A stretch of DNA of 64,000 nt from Flagellimonas meridianipacifica (GTDB lineage Bacteria; Bacteroidota; Bacteroidia; Flavobacteriales; Flavobacteriaceae), in NCBI RefSeq assembly GCF_003001695.1, contig NZ_PVYX01000001.1:1302001-1366000 (forward strand), given 5' to 3'. The notes under the pieces were generated by a model, which saw only the letters and a list, made by a program, of their open reading frames with translations, was not told the origin of the DNA and did not search any database. This document shows, piece after piece, positions 51,619-60,484 of this stretch; position 1 is the stretch's first letter, and each line of letters starts with the position of its first letter. Both the position numbers and the translations under genes were made by a program.

Positions 51619-52877
51619 TAAACTGGAAGGTCATTTTAGAAATTGCCAAAACCCATTTGGTGACTAAGAAGAAGTCAACGATTACAGCAACTTTAGGGGT
51701 TACCTTTGGTATTGGTGCCTACATCACTTTAGTGAGCTTTATGACCGGTCTCAATGAATTGCTTGACGATCTAATCCTAAATCAAACGCCCCATATTCAT
51801 ATCTATAATGAAATAAAACCCTCGGAAAAACAGCCAATTACCCTTATTGAAAATTTGGATGGAGCTTTCAATGTGGTGCACTCGGTAAAACCAAAACAAG
51901 GGCAGCGAAAAATACATAACGCCCTGCCCATATTAAACTATTTGCGAAACGATGAAAATGTTAGAGGAGCTACTCCTCAGTTGCAGGTTCAAATATTTTA
52001 TTTATCTGGATCCATTGAATTGGGAGGAAATCTTGTTGGTGTAGATATTATGGAAGAGGTACGACTTTCCAATATTCGGGACAATATAGTGGAAGGGAGT
52101 CCGGAAGCATTGAAAAATTCAGAAAATGGAATTCTTTTAGGAGCTGGGCTTGCAAAAAAAATGTCACTTTCTGTTGACGATAGGGTACAGGTCAGTACCG
52201 CTGAGGGGAATATTTTTCCTCTTAAAATAGTGGGCATCTATCAAAGTGGAATAGCAGAGATAGACAATATTCAAAGCTTTGCAAAATTAAAAACAGTGCA
52301 ACGTGTTCTTGGGGAAGCCGAAAACTATGTGACCGATATCAATATTAAACTTTTCCAAATCAGTCAAGCAGAACAAATGGCCAATCGGTTGGAGAGACAA
52401 TTTGATATTGAAGCCGTCGATATCAATGAAGCGAATGCACAATTTGAAACAGGGTCAAACATTAGAAACCTTATTACGTATGCGGTATCCGTTACTCTTT
52501 TGATAGTTGCAGGATTTGGTATCTACAACATTCTGAATATGCTGATTTATGAAAAAATGAAGGATATCGCCATTTTGAAAGCCACGGGTTTCTCAGGACG
52601 GGATGTTAAATACATCTTCATGAGCCAGGCCATAATAATTGGCTTTATCGGAGGGGTGTTGGGCCTGTGCATCGGATTTCTATTGTCTAAGCTTATTGAT
52701 GGAGCCCCTTTTGAGACCGAAGCGTTACCTACAATTACCACCTATCCTGTAAACTACAAACTTGGTTACTACATGATTGGATTCTTTTTTGCTTTGTTAT
52801 CAACGATTATTGCAGGGTATTTACCATCAAGAAAAGCGGGTCGCATTGATCCTGTTCAAATAATACGGGGAACATAA
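51615..52877 (+). CDS. FtsX-like ABC transporter permease
   Basis: 420 residues with four membrane segments: one at ~17-40 (TATLGVTFGIGAYITLVSFM), a large periplasmic domain (~45-275), then three (SVTLLIVAGFGIYNILNMLI; AIIIGFIGGVLGLCIGFLLS; LGYYMIGFFFALLSTIIAGY). KDIAILKATGFSGRDVKYIF is the cytosolic coupling loop and SRKAGRIDPVQIIRG the C-terminal signature. This is the LolC/E-MacB type of permease, working in tripartite export or lipoprotein release. Confidence 0.9.
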   Translation: MINWKVILEIAKTHLVTKKKSTITATLGVTFGIGAYITLVSFMTGLNELLDDLILNQTPHIHIYNEIKPSEKQPITLIENLDGAFNVVHSVKPKQGQRKIHNALPILNYLRNDENVRGATPQLQVQIFYLSGSIELGGNLVGVDIMEEVRLSNIRDNIVEGSPEALKNSENGILLGAGLAKKMSLSVDDRVQVSTAEGNIFPLKIVGIYQSGIAEIDNIQSFAKLKTVQRVLGEAENYVTDINIKLFQISQAEQMANRLERQFDIEAVDINEANAQFETGSNIRNLITYAVSVTLLIVAGFGIYNILNMLIYEKMKDIAILKATGFSGRDVKYIFMSQAIIIGFIGGVLGLCIGFLLSKLIDGAPFETEALPTITTYPVNYKLGYYMIGFFFALLSTIIAGYLPSRKAGRIDPVQIIRGT

Positions 52878-52887
52878 ACAGTTTGAT

Positions 52888-53565
52888 ATGGGCCTTATTC
52901 TGGAAGCAAAAAACATAAATAAACATTTTTACAAGCCTAAGGATTTTCATGTGCTAAAGGACATTTCATTTGGTATTGAAGCAGGTGAATTTGTATCAAT
53001 AATGGGTAAATCTGGTTCTGGTAAATCGACACTTCTGTATATACTTTCCACCATGGATACCGATTATTCGGGCTCACTATTTTTAAATGGGGGCTTGATT
53101 ACGGGCAAAGAGCATCAAGAGCTTTCTAGAATACGAAATAAAAACATCGGTTTCGTATTTCAATTTCATTACTTGCTTTCGGAGTTCAGCGTTCTTGAGA
53201 ATGTGATGCTTCCCGCAAAGAAACTTGCGGAAAAATCATATGATGAAATAGAGCATGATGCTCTTGAAAAGCTTAATATGCTTCACATCGGACATCTGGC
53301 TACTAAAAAAGCCTCTAGGATTTCTGGAGGGGAAAAGCAACGGGTGGCCATAGCACGGGCATTGATAAACAATCCTACTATTCTAATGGGAGATGAGCCA
53401 ACGGGCAACTTGGATAGTTTTAATGCGGAAAACGTGTTTCAGATTTTTAAACAATTAAAGGAAGAACAGGCACTTTCCCTTCTGGTGGTTACACATGATG
53501 GTGATTTTGCAAAACGAACCGACCGCATCATCCAAATGGAGGATGGGCGCATTGTACATCAATAA
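52888..53565 (+). CDS. ABC transporter ATP-binding protein (LolD/MacB-type)
   Basis: 225 residues. Walker [10 protein letters not shown] (~42), Q-loop [10 protein letters not shown], signature [14 protein letters not shown], Walker [15 protein letters not shown], His switch VTHDGDFA. This is the LolD/MacB-type ATPase paired with FtsX-like permeases. Last gene of the exporter run, 10 bp after the permease, converging on USP 8. Confidence 0.93.
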   Translation: MGLILEAKNINKHFYKPKDFHVLKDISFGIEAGEFVSIMGKSGSGKSTLLYILSTMDTDYSGSLFLNGGLITGKEHQELSRIRNKNIGFVFQFHYLLSEFSVLENVMLPAKKLAEKSYDEIEHDALEKLNMLHIGHLATKKASRISGGEKQRVAIARALINNPTILMGDEPTGNLDSFNAENVFQIFKQLKEEQALSLLVVTHDGDFAKRTDRIIQMEDGRIVHQ

Positions 53566-53591
53566 ACCAATTTAGTGCCTAGGAGGGCTTT

Positions 53592-54488
53592 TCAATTTAT
53601 TGTTTGCTCTTTTAACATATCGTTGGAATCCTTAGCGTACATGTCCACTATACTTTCTTTGTTGAAGACCAGTAGGGGAATGGATACTTTGCCTTCTATG
53701 GTTTCTACGGTATCCTTGCAGAAAAGCCTATCAAAAAAAGAAGGTTGCTCACGTTCCATCATCACAAGCATTTCGGGGATTTCTTCCTTAATACTGTTAT
53801 GAATCCCTGATTCCACGTCATCGGCATATTCAATAGAGAAAATAATCTCTGGATAGTCAATCCTTTTTAATACCTCCTCCTTAAACACTTCCATTTTCTT
53901 ATCAACATTGACCTCTGTTTTGAGAGGAATGTGAAAGACCTTTATCAGTGCTCCATAAGATTCGACCAATTTAGCTACCCGCCTAAGGGCGAAGACATCC
54001 GTAGACTCAAAATCTGTTGCGTAAAGCACGGTGGAAATATCATGTAGATGATAGTCGTCTGGTAGAATGAGCAATGGAGATTTAAGTTTGTCCATTAAAT
54101 TCTCAGCTATATTGCCAGTGAAGAATCCTCTTAAAGATTTTGTACTTTTGACTCCTACCATGACCAAATCGGCATTGATTTCTTCTACGGTTCTTAAAAT
54201 AGCTTTTGAAATATTGGTGCTTTTTACCACATGAAAATCTGCATCCACAGCTCCAAGCTCATTTTTTAACTGATTTTCACAATACGTTTTAAGTACTTCA
54301 AGTTGGTCTAGAAAATAATTTTTTTCCAAAATACCCCTCGACCTAACATTAGCCGTTGTAAAGGGCTGTAGGTCATATACATGTAATATGTGCAGATCGG
54401 CGTTTAGTACCCTGCTCAGCCTATGGGCATATTTTAATGCTGCCGAGGTAGTTGGAGTACAATCTGTGGCATAGAGTAATGTTTTCAT
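53592..54488 (-). CDS. Universal stress protein, tandem-domain, divergent (USP 8)
   Basis: 298 residues. The first domain starts TLLYATDCTPTTSAALKYAH; its loop VGVKSTKSLRGFFTGNIAEN keeps only part of the ATP motif (the first glycine is followed by VKS). The second domain (TVLYATDFESTDVFALRRVA) lacks the loop. A single-gene unit with a box 54 bp upstream. Confidence 0.88.
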   Translation of the reverse strand: MKTLLYATDCTPTTSAALKYAHRLSRVLNADLHILHVYDLQPFTTANVRSRGILEKNYFLDQLEVLKTYCENQLKNELGAVDADFHVVKSTNISKAILRTVEEINADLVMVGVKSTKSLRGFFTGNIAENLMDKLKSPLLILPDDYHLHDISTVLYATDFESTDVFALRRVAKLVESYGALIKVFHIPLKTEVNVDKKMEVFKEEVLKRIDYPEIIFSIEYADDVESGIHNSIKEEIPEMLVMMEREQPSFFDRLFCKDTVETIEGKVSIPLLVFNKESIVDMYAKDSNDMLKEQTIN

Positions 54489-54510
54489 AACACTTGTCTT
54501 TGGATTTTCA

Positions 54511-54553
54511 TAAAGTTATTTCATAGGAGTACCATGGCAAATGACCTAAGTCA
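54511..54553 (-). promoter_or_regulatory. FNR-type box and promoter of USP 8
   Basis: Box TGACCTAAGTCA (54542-54553), 23-nt spacer, -7 element TAACTTTA (54511-54518; 7 of 8). Confidence 0.7.
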
Positions 54554-54620
54554 GGGTTAATGGATTTGGATGAACCAGGGCCTTTTTCTGTCGAAAATAC
54601 TAGAAGAACCTCTTTCTAGA

Positions 54621-54663
54621 TGATGTAAATCATTTTCCGGGTGGAATACATTGGGTAGGTTGT
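54621..54663 (+). promoter_or_regulatory. FNR-type box and promoter of the HMA-like gene
   Basis: Box TGATGTAAATCA (54621-54632), identical to the Hsp20 box; 23-nt spacer; degenerate -7 element TAGGTTGT (54656-54663). Confidence 0.55.
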
Positions 54664-54719
54664 TTAGCAATGGAAACCCTATTTGATGAGGTCCTGTATT
54701 GCAAAATCAAAGAAGAAAT

Positions 54720-54971
54720 ATGATAATTGGAAGGATAAAAGTAAAAGAGCTCTCAGGTCTCAAGTCGCCAAAGAAAGTGGAGAATAGGCTGAACGCTTTA
54801 GGACATATACAAAAGGTAAGGCTAGACTTGAATCATAACACAATATTTTTTGAATATTCCACATTTAGGGATTTGGATACCCTTATTTGCGAGCTAAGAA
54901 AAATGGGCCTGTTTGTGCTCCGTATTTATCCGAAAAGTAGGGTGATTGGGAGTACTAAGCTCAAAACTTGA
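54720..54971 (+). CDS. Small HMA-like ferredoxin-fold protein lacking the metal motif
   Basis: 83 residues from ATG 54720; an in-frame TTG 7 codons earlier is less likely. The order IIGRIKVKELSGLKSPKKVE, NRLNALGHIQKVRLDLNHNT and FFEYSTFRDLDTLICELRKM follows the beta-alpha-beta-beta-alpha-beta pattern of heavy-metal-associated domains, but there is no CxxC, so metal binding is unlikely. It carries its own FNR-type box. Function unknown. Confidence 0.65.
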   Translation: MIIGRIKVKELSGLKSPKKVENRLNALGHIQKVRLDLNHNTIFFEYSTFRDLDTLICELRKMGLFVLRIYPKSRVIGSTKLKT

Positions 54972-55015
54972 TATTGTTTTTCATATAACTCCATTCATTC
55001 TTTGTACTGAAATAC

Positions 55016-55840
55016 TTATTCAGTTTTGTAATCAGTTATTTTACAATTGAAATATTCAAAGTCTCCTTCAACCAAATTCCAAGTGGCACTTAATTCTGTA
55101 GGTATCAACAGACCATCTTTTTGTTCATATGCATTAAACCTCCCTGTAAATTCTTCCAGCGAATCGCCTCTATAACGATGAGTAACAAAGCGGTCTATTA
55201 ACCCCTTATCGTTGAAATAAAAGACACCTTCAGCAGAAGTATGGTTCTGCACTATTTTAGCTTTGACAGATTTATCATCAAGAATCTCCCAGTTTATGTT
55301 TTCATTGAGAAAACATATTGGGTATAGAGCCAATTCTCCGAGACACCTCGCTAGGGCACTTTGATGGGTTTTGGCTGAACTATCGGAACCTAGCGAAAAA
55401 GATCCTAGAAAACTCACGTTCGTCTCACCTTCACCTTCTATACTTTTGTCCATTACAAAAATGGGAAAGCTTCGTGCTGCCCAAACAAAACCCAAGGGTT
55501 TTGCGGACATGAACTGTTTTCCGGTGAAAGTCATCCAGCGTTTATTTTTTTCCTGTCTAATGTTTCCTGATTGTTTCAAAATAGCATGGCAATCCTTACA
55601 CTTTCCCAATACACCAACTTTTAATACATATTGTCGCACAATTTGTGGTAAATGGTTGAGGTCTTCTTGGGTCACTGGTTTTTCGGTATTACCACTGAGA
55701 TTGAAAAGAAATTCAACTTGTTTGTTTACACCTCTGTTAAAGTGATAATACGCGTAGAAAATGGCACCCGGTAATAGAAAAACAAATAAAAAGAACAGCA
55801 GTATAAAGAAAACACTCGTTTGGGGAGTTAGAAATATCAT
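55016..55840 (-). CDS. DUF6544 (DUF6920)-family protein
   Basis: 274 residues. N-terminal membrane helix (FFILLFFLFVFLLPGAIFYA), then the family sequence LPQIVRQYVLKVG, VLKQSGNIR-like AILKQSGNIRQE, WMTFTGKQFMSAKPLGFVWA and a C-terminal HRYRGDSLEEFTGRFNAYEQ followed by GLLIPTELSATWNL. Function of the family is unknown. No FNR-type box was found before it, unlike its neighbours. Confidence 0.78.
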   Translation of the reverse strand: MIFLTPQTSVFFILLFFLFVFLLPGAIFYAYYHFNRGVNKQVEFLFNLSGNTEKPVTQEDLNHLPQIVRQYVLKVGVLGKCKDCHAILKQSGNIRQEKNKRWMTFTGKQFMSAKPLGFVWAARSFPIFVMDKSIEGEGETNVSFLGSFSLGSDSSAKTHQSALARCLGELALYPICFLNENINWEILDDKSVKAKIVQNHTSAEGVFYFNDKGLIDRFVTHRYRGDSLEEFTGRFNAYEQKDGLLIPTELSATWNLVEGDFEYFNCKITDYKTE

Positions 55841-56068
55841 GAGGCAAGGGTTTTATCAATTGTAAAAGTGTTGGGTAAATATTCCAGGAATATCAAAAGC
55901 ACATATTTTTCCGATCAGACCCACAAATCATTCTTCGTCCAAATTAACTCTGTTGGGATGGTAGAACAATGATTTTAATCAGCTGTTATTCATGGTATCT
56001 GTGGCATTTGTAAATCCTGAATAACAATGGTCCGAGGGCAATGGGCCTATTTAAAGAAAGACTTCCAC
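55841..56068. other. Intergenic region upstream of the bactofilin-like operon
   Basis: About 230 bp (300 with the promoter box) between divergent genes. No gene or repeat recognised apart from the promoter elements listed separately. Confidence 0.4.
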
Positions 56069-56111
56069 TGATTTCCATCATTTTATAGACTCGCGTTTGA
56101 CAATACATTTA
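56069..56111 (+). promoter_or_regulatory. FNR-type box and promoter of the bactofilin-like operon
   Basis: Box TGATTTCCATCA (56069-56080), 23-nt spacer, -7 element TACATTTA (56104-56111; 7 of 8). Rightmost of the fifteen boxes. Confidence 0.65.
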
Positions 56112-56137
56112 CAAGTATTCCAAAAACACAACCTAAT

Positions 56138-57265
56138 ATGAAAACAATTACACTTTTACTAACAGTACTTTGCACTATGTTTTCTTTTGGTCAAACAGAG
56201 AAGACAGGAGATATCTTAATTAATACTACCCAGACGGATGACACCTATTGGGCTGGGGAGAATATCAAGGTGAATTCAGTTGTTCAGGGTGACTTGGTAG
56301 TAGCTGGAGGAAACCTTGTAATAAATGACAGTATAAATGGAGACTTAATAGCTGCCGGCGGCGAACTATATGTAAATGGTTACATAGCGGATGATGCACG
56401 TCTGGCGGTGGGTAGAGTGACCATAAACTCAGAAATTGAAGATGACTTAATCGTCTTTGGTGGTGAAGTTATACTTACAGAAAATGCCAAAGTAAACGGC
56501 AATCTAAAGTGTTTTGGCGGAAACGTTGAAATAAATGGCGAGGTTAATGGAAAAGCCGAAATTAAGGGCACAGATATAAGCATCAACGGGATTTTCAATG
56601 AAACTTCAAAAATAATGGGCGAGGACTTTACCCTTGGACCTAATGCAAAATTCCACTCGAAAGTTGAGTATTGGAACAGTGATGGGGAAATAGACTTTAA
56701 GGAAGCGCTTGTTAACACGGAAGCTACGTTTAATGAAACACTTGGTGATGAAAACTCAGAGTTGTCGGCAACTACATTCGGTACAAAATCCCCATCACTA
56801 TGGGTATTTTATATTTTATCCGCATTTCTGGTTATCCTCATACTACACTCACTTTTTAGAAATACATTTTCAGAAGCTGTTGAAGGTTTGGAAAAGAACT
56901 GGTTCAAAAGTTTTGGGATTGGCCTGATCTATCTGTTCGGTATTCCTTTGCTGATAATTCTCGCTTTCTTAATTGTTATCGGTATTCCCATTGGACTTTT
57001 TGCTACCGGTATTTTTTTGTTCAGCCTTCTGTTTGGTCATTTAATTGCTGCACTGTTGTTGGTTTACTACTACAAGCATAAAAAGACAAGAAAATGGAAC
57101 TTTTGGGGTATTACCTTTCTTGCTTTATGTGTTGCCATAATACTCCGATTGTTCACTATGTTGCCTTATGTGGGCATATTGATTTCAGTGGTTATTCTAT
57201 CAATTACTTACGGGGCACTGACTTTGAAGGTTATCAACTTCAAAATAGTACCGGTGAAAAAATAA
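56138..57265 (+). CDS. Bactofilin-like beta-helix protein with C-terminal membrane domain
   Basis: 375 residues with a signal peptide (ends FSFGQ). The mature N-terminal half (~40-180) is a polymer-forming bactofilin-type repeat: VQGDLVVAGGNLVINDSING, DLIAAGGELYVNGYI and similar ~18-residue turns. The C-terminal half has four hydrophobic helices (WVFYILSAFLVILILHSLF; ~255-330; ~345-370). The signal peptide places the beta-helix in the periplasm, unlike cytosolic bactofilins. Probably a membrane or envelope scaffold; in an operon with the NTF2-like gene 4 bp downstream. Confidence 0.83.
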   Translation: MKTITLLLTVLCTMFSFGQTEKTGDILINTTQTDDTYWAGENIKVNSVVQGDLVVAGGNLVINDSINGDLIAAGGELYVNGYIADDARLAVGRVTINSEIEDDLIVFGGEVILTENAKVNGNLKCFGGNVEINGEVNGKAEIKGTDISINGIFNETSKIMGEDFTLGPNAKFHSKVEYWNSDGEIDFKEALVNTEATFNETLGDENSELSATTFGTKSPSLWVFYILSAFLVILILHSLFRNTFSEAVEGLEKNWFKSFGIGLIYLFGIPLLIILAFLIVIGIPIGLFATGIFLFSLLFGHLIAALLLVYYYKHKKTRKWNFWGITFLALCVAIILRLFTMLPYVGILISVVILSITYGALTLKVINFKIVPVKK

Positions 57266-57269
57266 TAGT

Positions 57270-57653
57270 ATGAATGAGGAACATCCCAATATCAGAATTC
57301 TAAACAAGTTCGACCCTGCCAATCCAAAAACCATTGCAAATTTGTTAGCTGAGGATTTTGTTTGGCACTATATTAACCCTGAGCTGCCCGATGTTCAAGG
57401 AGACTATCATGGCTCTTCGGGCTTGATTGATTTTTTTAAGAAATTGGCAGTTGGTACCAATGGTTCTTTTAAAGTAAACCCCTTATCAGCTTTTCCCATG
57501 GGGGATGAATTGGTCATTACACATGTTAAGGATACCATGATTTTGGATGGTGAATCCATGGAAATTGAAGCGGTTGTTTTATGGTGTATCATTGATGGTA
57601 AGATTAAAGAAGCATGGGATATACCTATATCGCATACAGCCACTTTCAAATAA
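57270..57653 (+). CDS. NTF2-like/SnoaL-type protein
   Basis: 127 residues. LLAEDFVWHYINPELPDVQG, then GLIDFFKKLA and the C-terminal VVLWCIIDGKIKEAWDIP give the SnoaL/NTF2-like cone. These domains bind or convert small ligands; no ligand can be inferred here. It lies immediately after the bactofilin-like gene and shares its promoter. Confidence 0.85.
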   Translation: MNEEHPNIRILNKFDPANPKTIANLLAEDFVWHYINPELPDVQGDYHGSSGLIDFFKKLAVGTNGSFKVNPLSAFPMGDELVITHVKDTMILDGESMEIEAVVLWCIIDGKIKEAWDIPISHTATFK

Positions 57654-57789
57654 ATACAGGAAAGAGAGAATGAAACTTGTTCAGGTTACACTAGAGAATG
57701 CAATGAAAGATACCTTTTGTGTATTAATGAACAAAAAGATATGAATTTAGGGGCAAGCACAAAGTGTGAGAAAAGAATCGATGAAAAGG

Positions 57790-58776
57790 TCAGTTTGTTG
57801 TGAGTATTTTAAAATCCATCACTGTTTCATTTGTGTAGGTTTCCCCCGGCCTTAGGATACAACTTGGAAAGTGGGGGTTATTTGGGGCATCTGGATAGTT
57901 TTGGGTCTCAAAGCAAATGGCAGGAAACACACTGTAGGTCGCATCATCTTTAAAGTCCAAATTCGGAAGTTCAATGGGCGTATAGATAACCACTGCAGGC
58001 TGTTTCGAGAGCACTTTCATGCATATTCCGCTCTTTTCTGAATAGAGGGCTGCAGAAAAAGGTTTAGGGGGCATTATAAAAACATCGTCAAGCCCAGATG
58101 AAGGTATTTTTTTGATTTTAGCTTTTGTGTTAAAGTCATATTTTGTTTGCCTGCAATCCAATATTTTTCCGGTTGGAACCTTTCTGTCGTCCAACTCCAG
58201 TATTTTGTTGCTGTTAATCTGTAGAAAGTGTTCGGACACACTTCCTTCACCATTGAGATTGTAATAGGCATGGTTCGTTAGATTGAGCACTGTGGTTTGG
58301 TCGGTTGTGGCGGTATAAACAATTCGTAGTGCGTTCGATTCAAGAAGTTCGTATTCCACTGTGACTTTCATGTTCCCTGGATAGCCACCTTCCATGTGTT
58401 TGCTGAGCAGACCAAATTTTACATTGTTGCTGCGACTGTTTTTGGTAGAAACAACCTCCCAAAGTTTTTTGTCAAACCCTGTGCTGCCCCCATGTAAGTG
58501 CACTCCGTTTTCACTATCGACAGTGTATCTCTTCCCTTCCAACTTAAAGAATCCTTTGGATATCCGGCCGGCGTATCTGCCCACTGTGCATCCCAGATAA
58601 AGATTGTGCTTCTGAAACTCCGGGGATGCATAATCTTTAACATTGTCCAGTCCTACGACCACATTGACCAGGTCTTTGTTGCGGTTGGGTACTTTTAAAG
58701 AAATCAGGGTGGCGCCGTAACTACATACTTCCATTTCCATTCCCTTGGAATTGGCCAATTTGATTACTTCCATCAT
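57790..58776 (-). CDS. galM: Aldose 1-epimerase (mutarotase)
   Basis: 328 residues. N-terminal CSYGATLISLKVPNRNKDLV; GRYAGRISKGFFKLEGK; HLHGGSTGFDKKLW with a conserved His; catalytic His in TNHAYYNLNGEG; catalytic Glu in CFETQNYPDAPN. It interconverts alpha and beta anomers. As the last gene of the xylose operon, it probably serves xylose (and related sugars) released by the symporter route. Confidence 0.9.
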   Translation of the reverse strand: MMEVIKLANSKGMEMEVCSYGATLISLKVPNRNKDLVNVVVGLDNVKDYASPEFQKHNLYLGCTVGRYAGRISKGFFKLEGKRYTVDSENGVHLHGGSTGFDKKLWEVVSTKNSRSNNVKFGLLSKHMEGGYPGNMKVTVEYELLESNALRIVYTATTDQTTVLNLTNHAYYNLNGEGSVSEHFLQINSNKILELDDRKVPTGKILDCRQTKYDFNTKAKIKKIPSSGLDDVFIMPPKPFSAALYSEKSGICMKVLSKQPAVVIYTPIELPNLDFKDDATYSVFPAICFETQNYPDAPNNPHFPSCILRPGETYTNETVMDFKILTTN

Positions 58777-58813
58777 GATTGGTCTATTTTCCTGTATGAC
58801 ATAGGAGCATTGA

Positions 58814-60481
58814 TTATCCAGTAAAGTACGTTAGAATTCCAATAACAATGACAACCAACAAAAACGAGAGCACCAAATCAATGGTATCATAGCTTTTCCT
58901 GGCCAATTGCTTATCATCTTCACCCAAGGTGCCAAAAGACAATCCTTTGATAGTTTTATAATCTGGAGCAGTTGTTGCCAATGAGACGCCTATGCACAAG
59001 GCCAAGGAAAAAATGAACATAAAAATGGCCATGTGGGCAAAGTTTATGGTCGCAAATGTATAAGCAAAACCAGAAGCCAACTGCTCCCCAGTTTGACGAA
59101 AATGTTCAATATCCGGTTGATAGTAAATCTCGGCACTTAATCTGGCGATAAGCAAAACCAAACCCGTCATTAGAGTGGTAATGGCGGCCGTTGAGTTCAC
59201 TCTTTTCCAAACAATTCCAAGAAGGAAAACAGTCGTGACCGGAGGGGCAATGTACGATTGTACATTCTGCAAGTACTGGTACATAACACCACCTCCAATC
59301 TTTTCCATTATCGGAATCCAGAAAATACCAAGAACAACAATTACCGCCGTGGCGGTCTTACCGATTCGTAGGAGTTGTTTCTCCTCCTTGTCAGGCATTA
59401 TCTTTTTATAAATGTCAATTGTAAAAATGGTGGAACATGAATTGAAAACTGATGCCAATGAGCTCATTAAAGCAGCAATTAGACCTCCGGCTACCAATCC
59501 TTTTAATCCGACAGGCAATAAGGTTTTTACCAACATGGGAAATGCTCGGTCCGCTTTTTCCACACTGAAGATTTCAGGATTTTGTATGGTCAAGGCAAAA
59601 GCTATGATTCCTGGAATAAGAAATATGAAAATGGGTAATAACTTCAAGTAAGCCCCAAAAATAGCCCCTCTTCGTCCTATTTTGATATTGTTTGCTGCCA
59701 GTGTTCTTTGCACAATGTATTGATCGGTGCACCAATACCAAATACCTACAATTGTACCTCCAATCAACAATCCGGTCCAGGGAAAATCTGGGTCACTCAT
59801 GGGTCGCCACATATTGAAGTGTTCCGGACTTACTTCTTTCACCGTCTCGGTCATTGCAGACCACCCGCCGATTTCTTGCAGGCCCAATACCGTAATAATG
59901 ATTGAACCCATAATTAAAATAATGGTTTGCAAGGTTTCAGTATAGATTACTGCCTTCATCCCACCTATTATAGTGTAGATTCCTGTAAAAATCACAATGC
60001 CAATTGCTCCACCCCAAAAGGAAACCCCCAATAGTTCAGATACTACAATACCACCTGCATAGATGGTTACCGAAACTTTGGTAATCACATAACCTACCAG
60101 CGAGAAAATGGATAAAAACCATCTTGACCGGCTATCGAACCTTTTCTCCAGAAACTCGGGCATGGTAAAAGCGCCACTTCGAATATAAAAAGGCAAGAAT
60201 AGCCATCCCAAGAGCAGGACAATCCAAGCATGCAATTCGTAATGGGCCATGGGTGTTCCAGACTCAAAACCGGTACCCGCCAATCCTACAACATGTTCGG
60301 AACCAATATTGGACGCAAAGATGGAAGCTCCTATTACAAACCACCCTACATTTCTTCCTGCCAAAAAATAGTCTTCTGTGTCCTTGTTCTTTTGTAAGAT
60401 TACCCAAATTGCAACCCCAACCAAAGCTAAAAAGTAGATACCTAAAACAATCCAATCCCCAAATTCAAGAACGGACTCCAT
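58814..60481 (-). CDS. Sodium/sugar symporter (SSS family, SglT-like)
   Basis: 555 residues with about fourteen membrane helices. SIFASNIGSEHVVGLAGTGF carries the Na+ site region of SGLT-type transporters, and the C-terminal extension matches the Na+/glucose branch. It imports a sugar with Na+ across the inner membrane; the gene context 4 bp downstream of xylA makes xylose the likely substrate. Confidence 0.9.
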   Translation of the reverse strand: MESVLEFGDWIVLGIYFLALVGVAIWVILQKNKDTEDYFLAGRNVGWFVIGASIFASNIGSEHVVGLAGTGFESGTPMAHYELHAWIVLLLGWLFLPFYIRSGAFTMPEFLEKRFDSRSRWFLSIFSLVGYVITKVSVTIYAGGIVVSELLGVSFWGGAIGIVIFTGIYTIIGGMKAVIYTETLQTIILIMGSIIITVLGLQEIGGWSAMTETVKEVSPEHFNMWRPMSDPDFPWTGLLIGGTIVGIWYWCTDQYIVQRTLAANNIKIGRRGAIFGAYLKLLPIFIFLIPGIIAFALTIQNPEIFSVEKADRAFPMLVKTLLPVGLKGLVAGGLIAALMSSLASVFNSCSTIFTIDIYKKIMPDKEEKQLLRIGKTATAVIVVLGIFWIPIMEKIGGGVMYQYLQNVQSYIAPPVTTVFLLGIVWKRVNSTAAITTLMTGLVLLIARLSAEIYYQPDIEHFRQTGEQLASGFAYTFATINFAHMAIFMFIFSLALCIGVSLATTAPDYKTIKGLSFGTLGEDDKQLARKSYDTIDLVLSFLLVVIVIGILTYFTG

Positions 60482-60484
60482 GGA

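Noticed and set aside
57670..57744. 24-codon frame after the NTF2-like gene
   Set aside because: Very short, no promoter or conserved feature.
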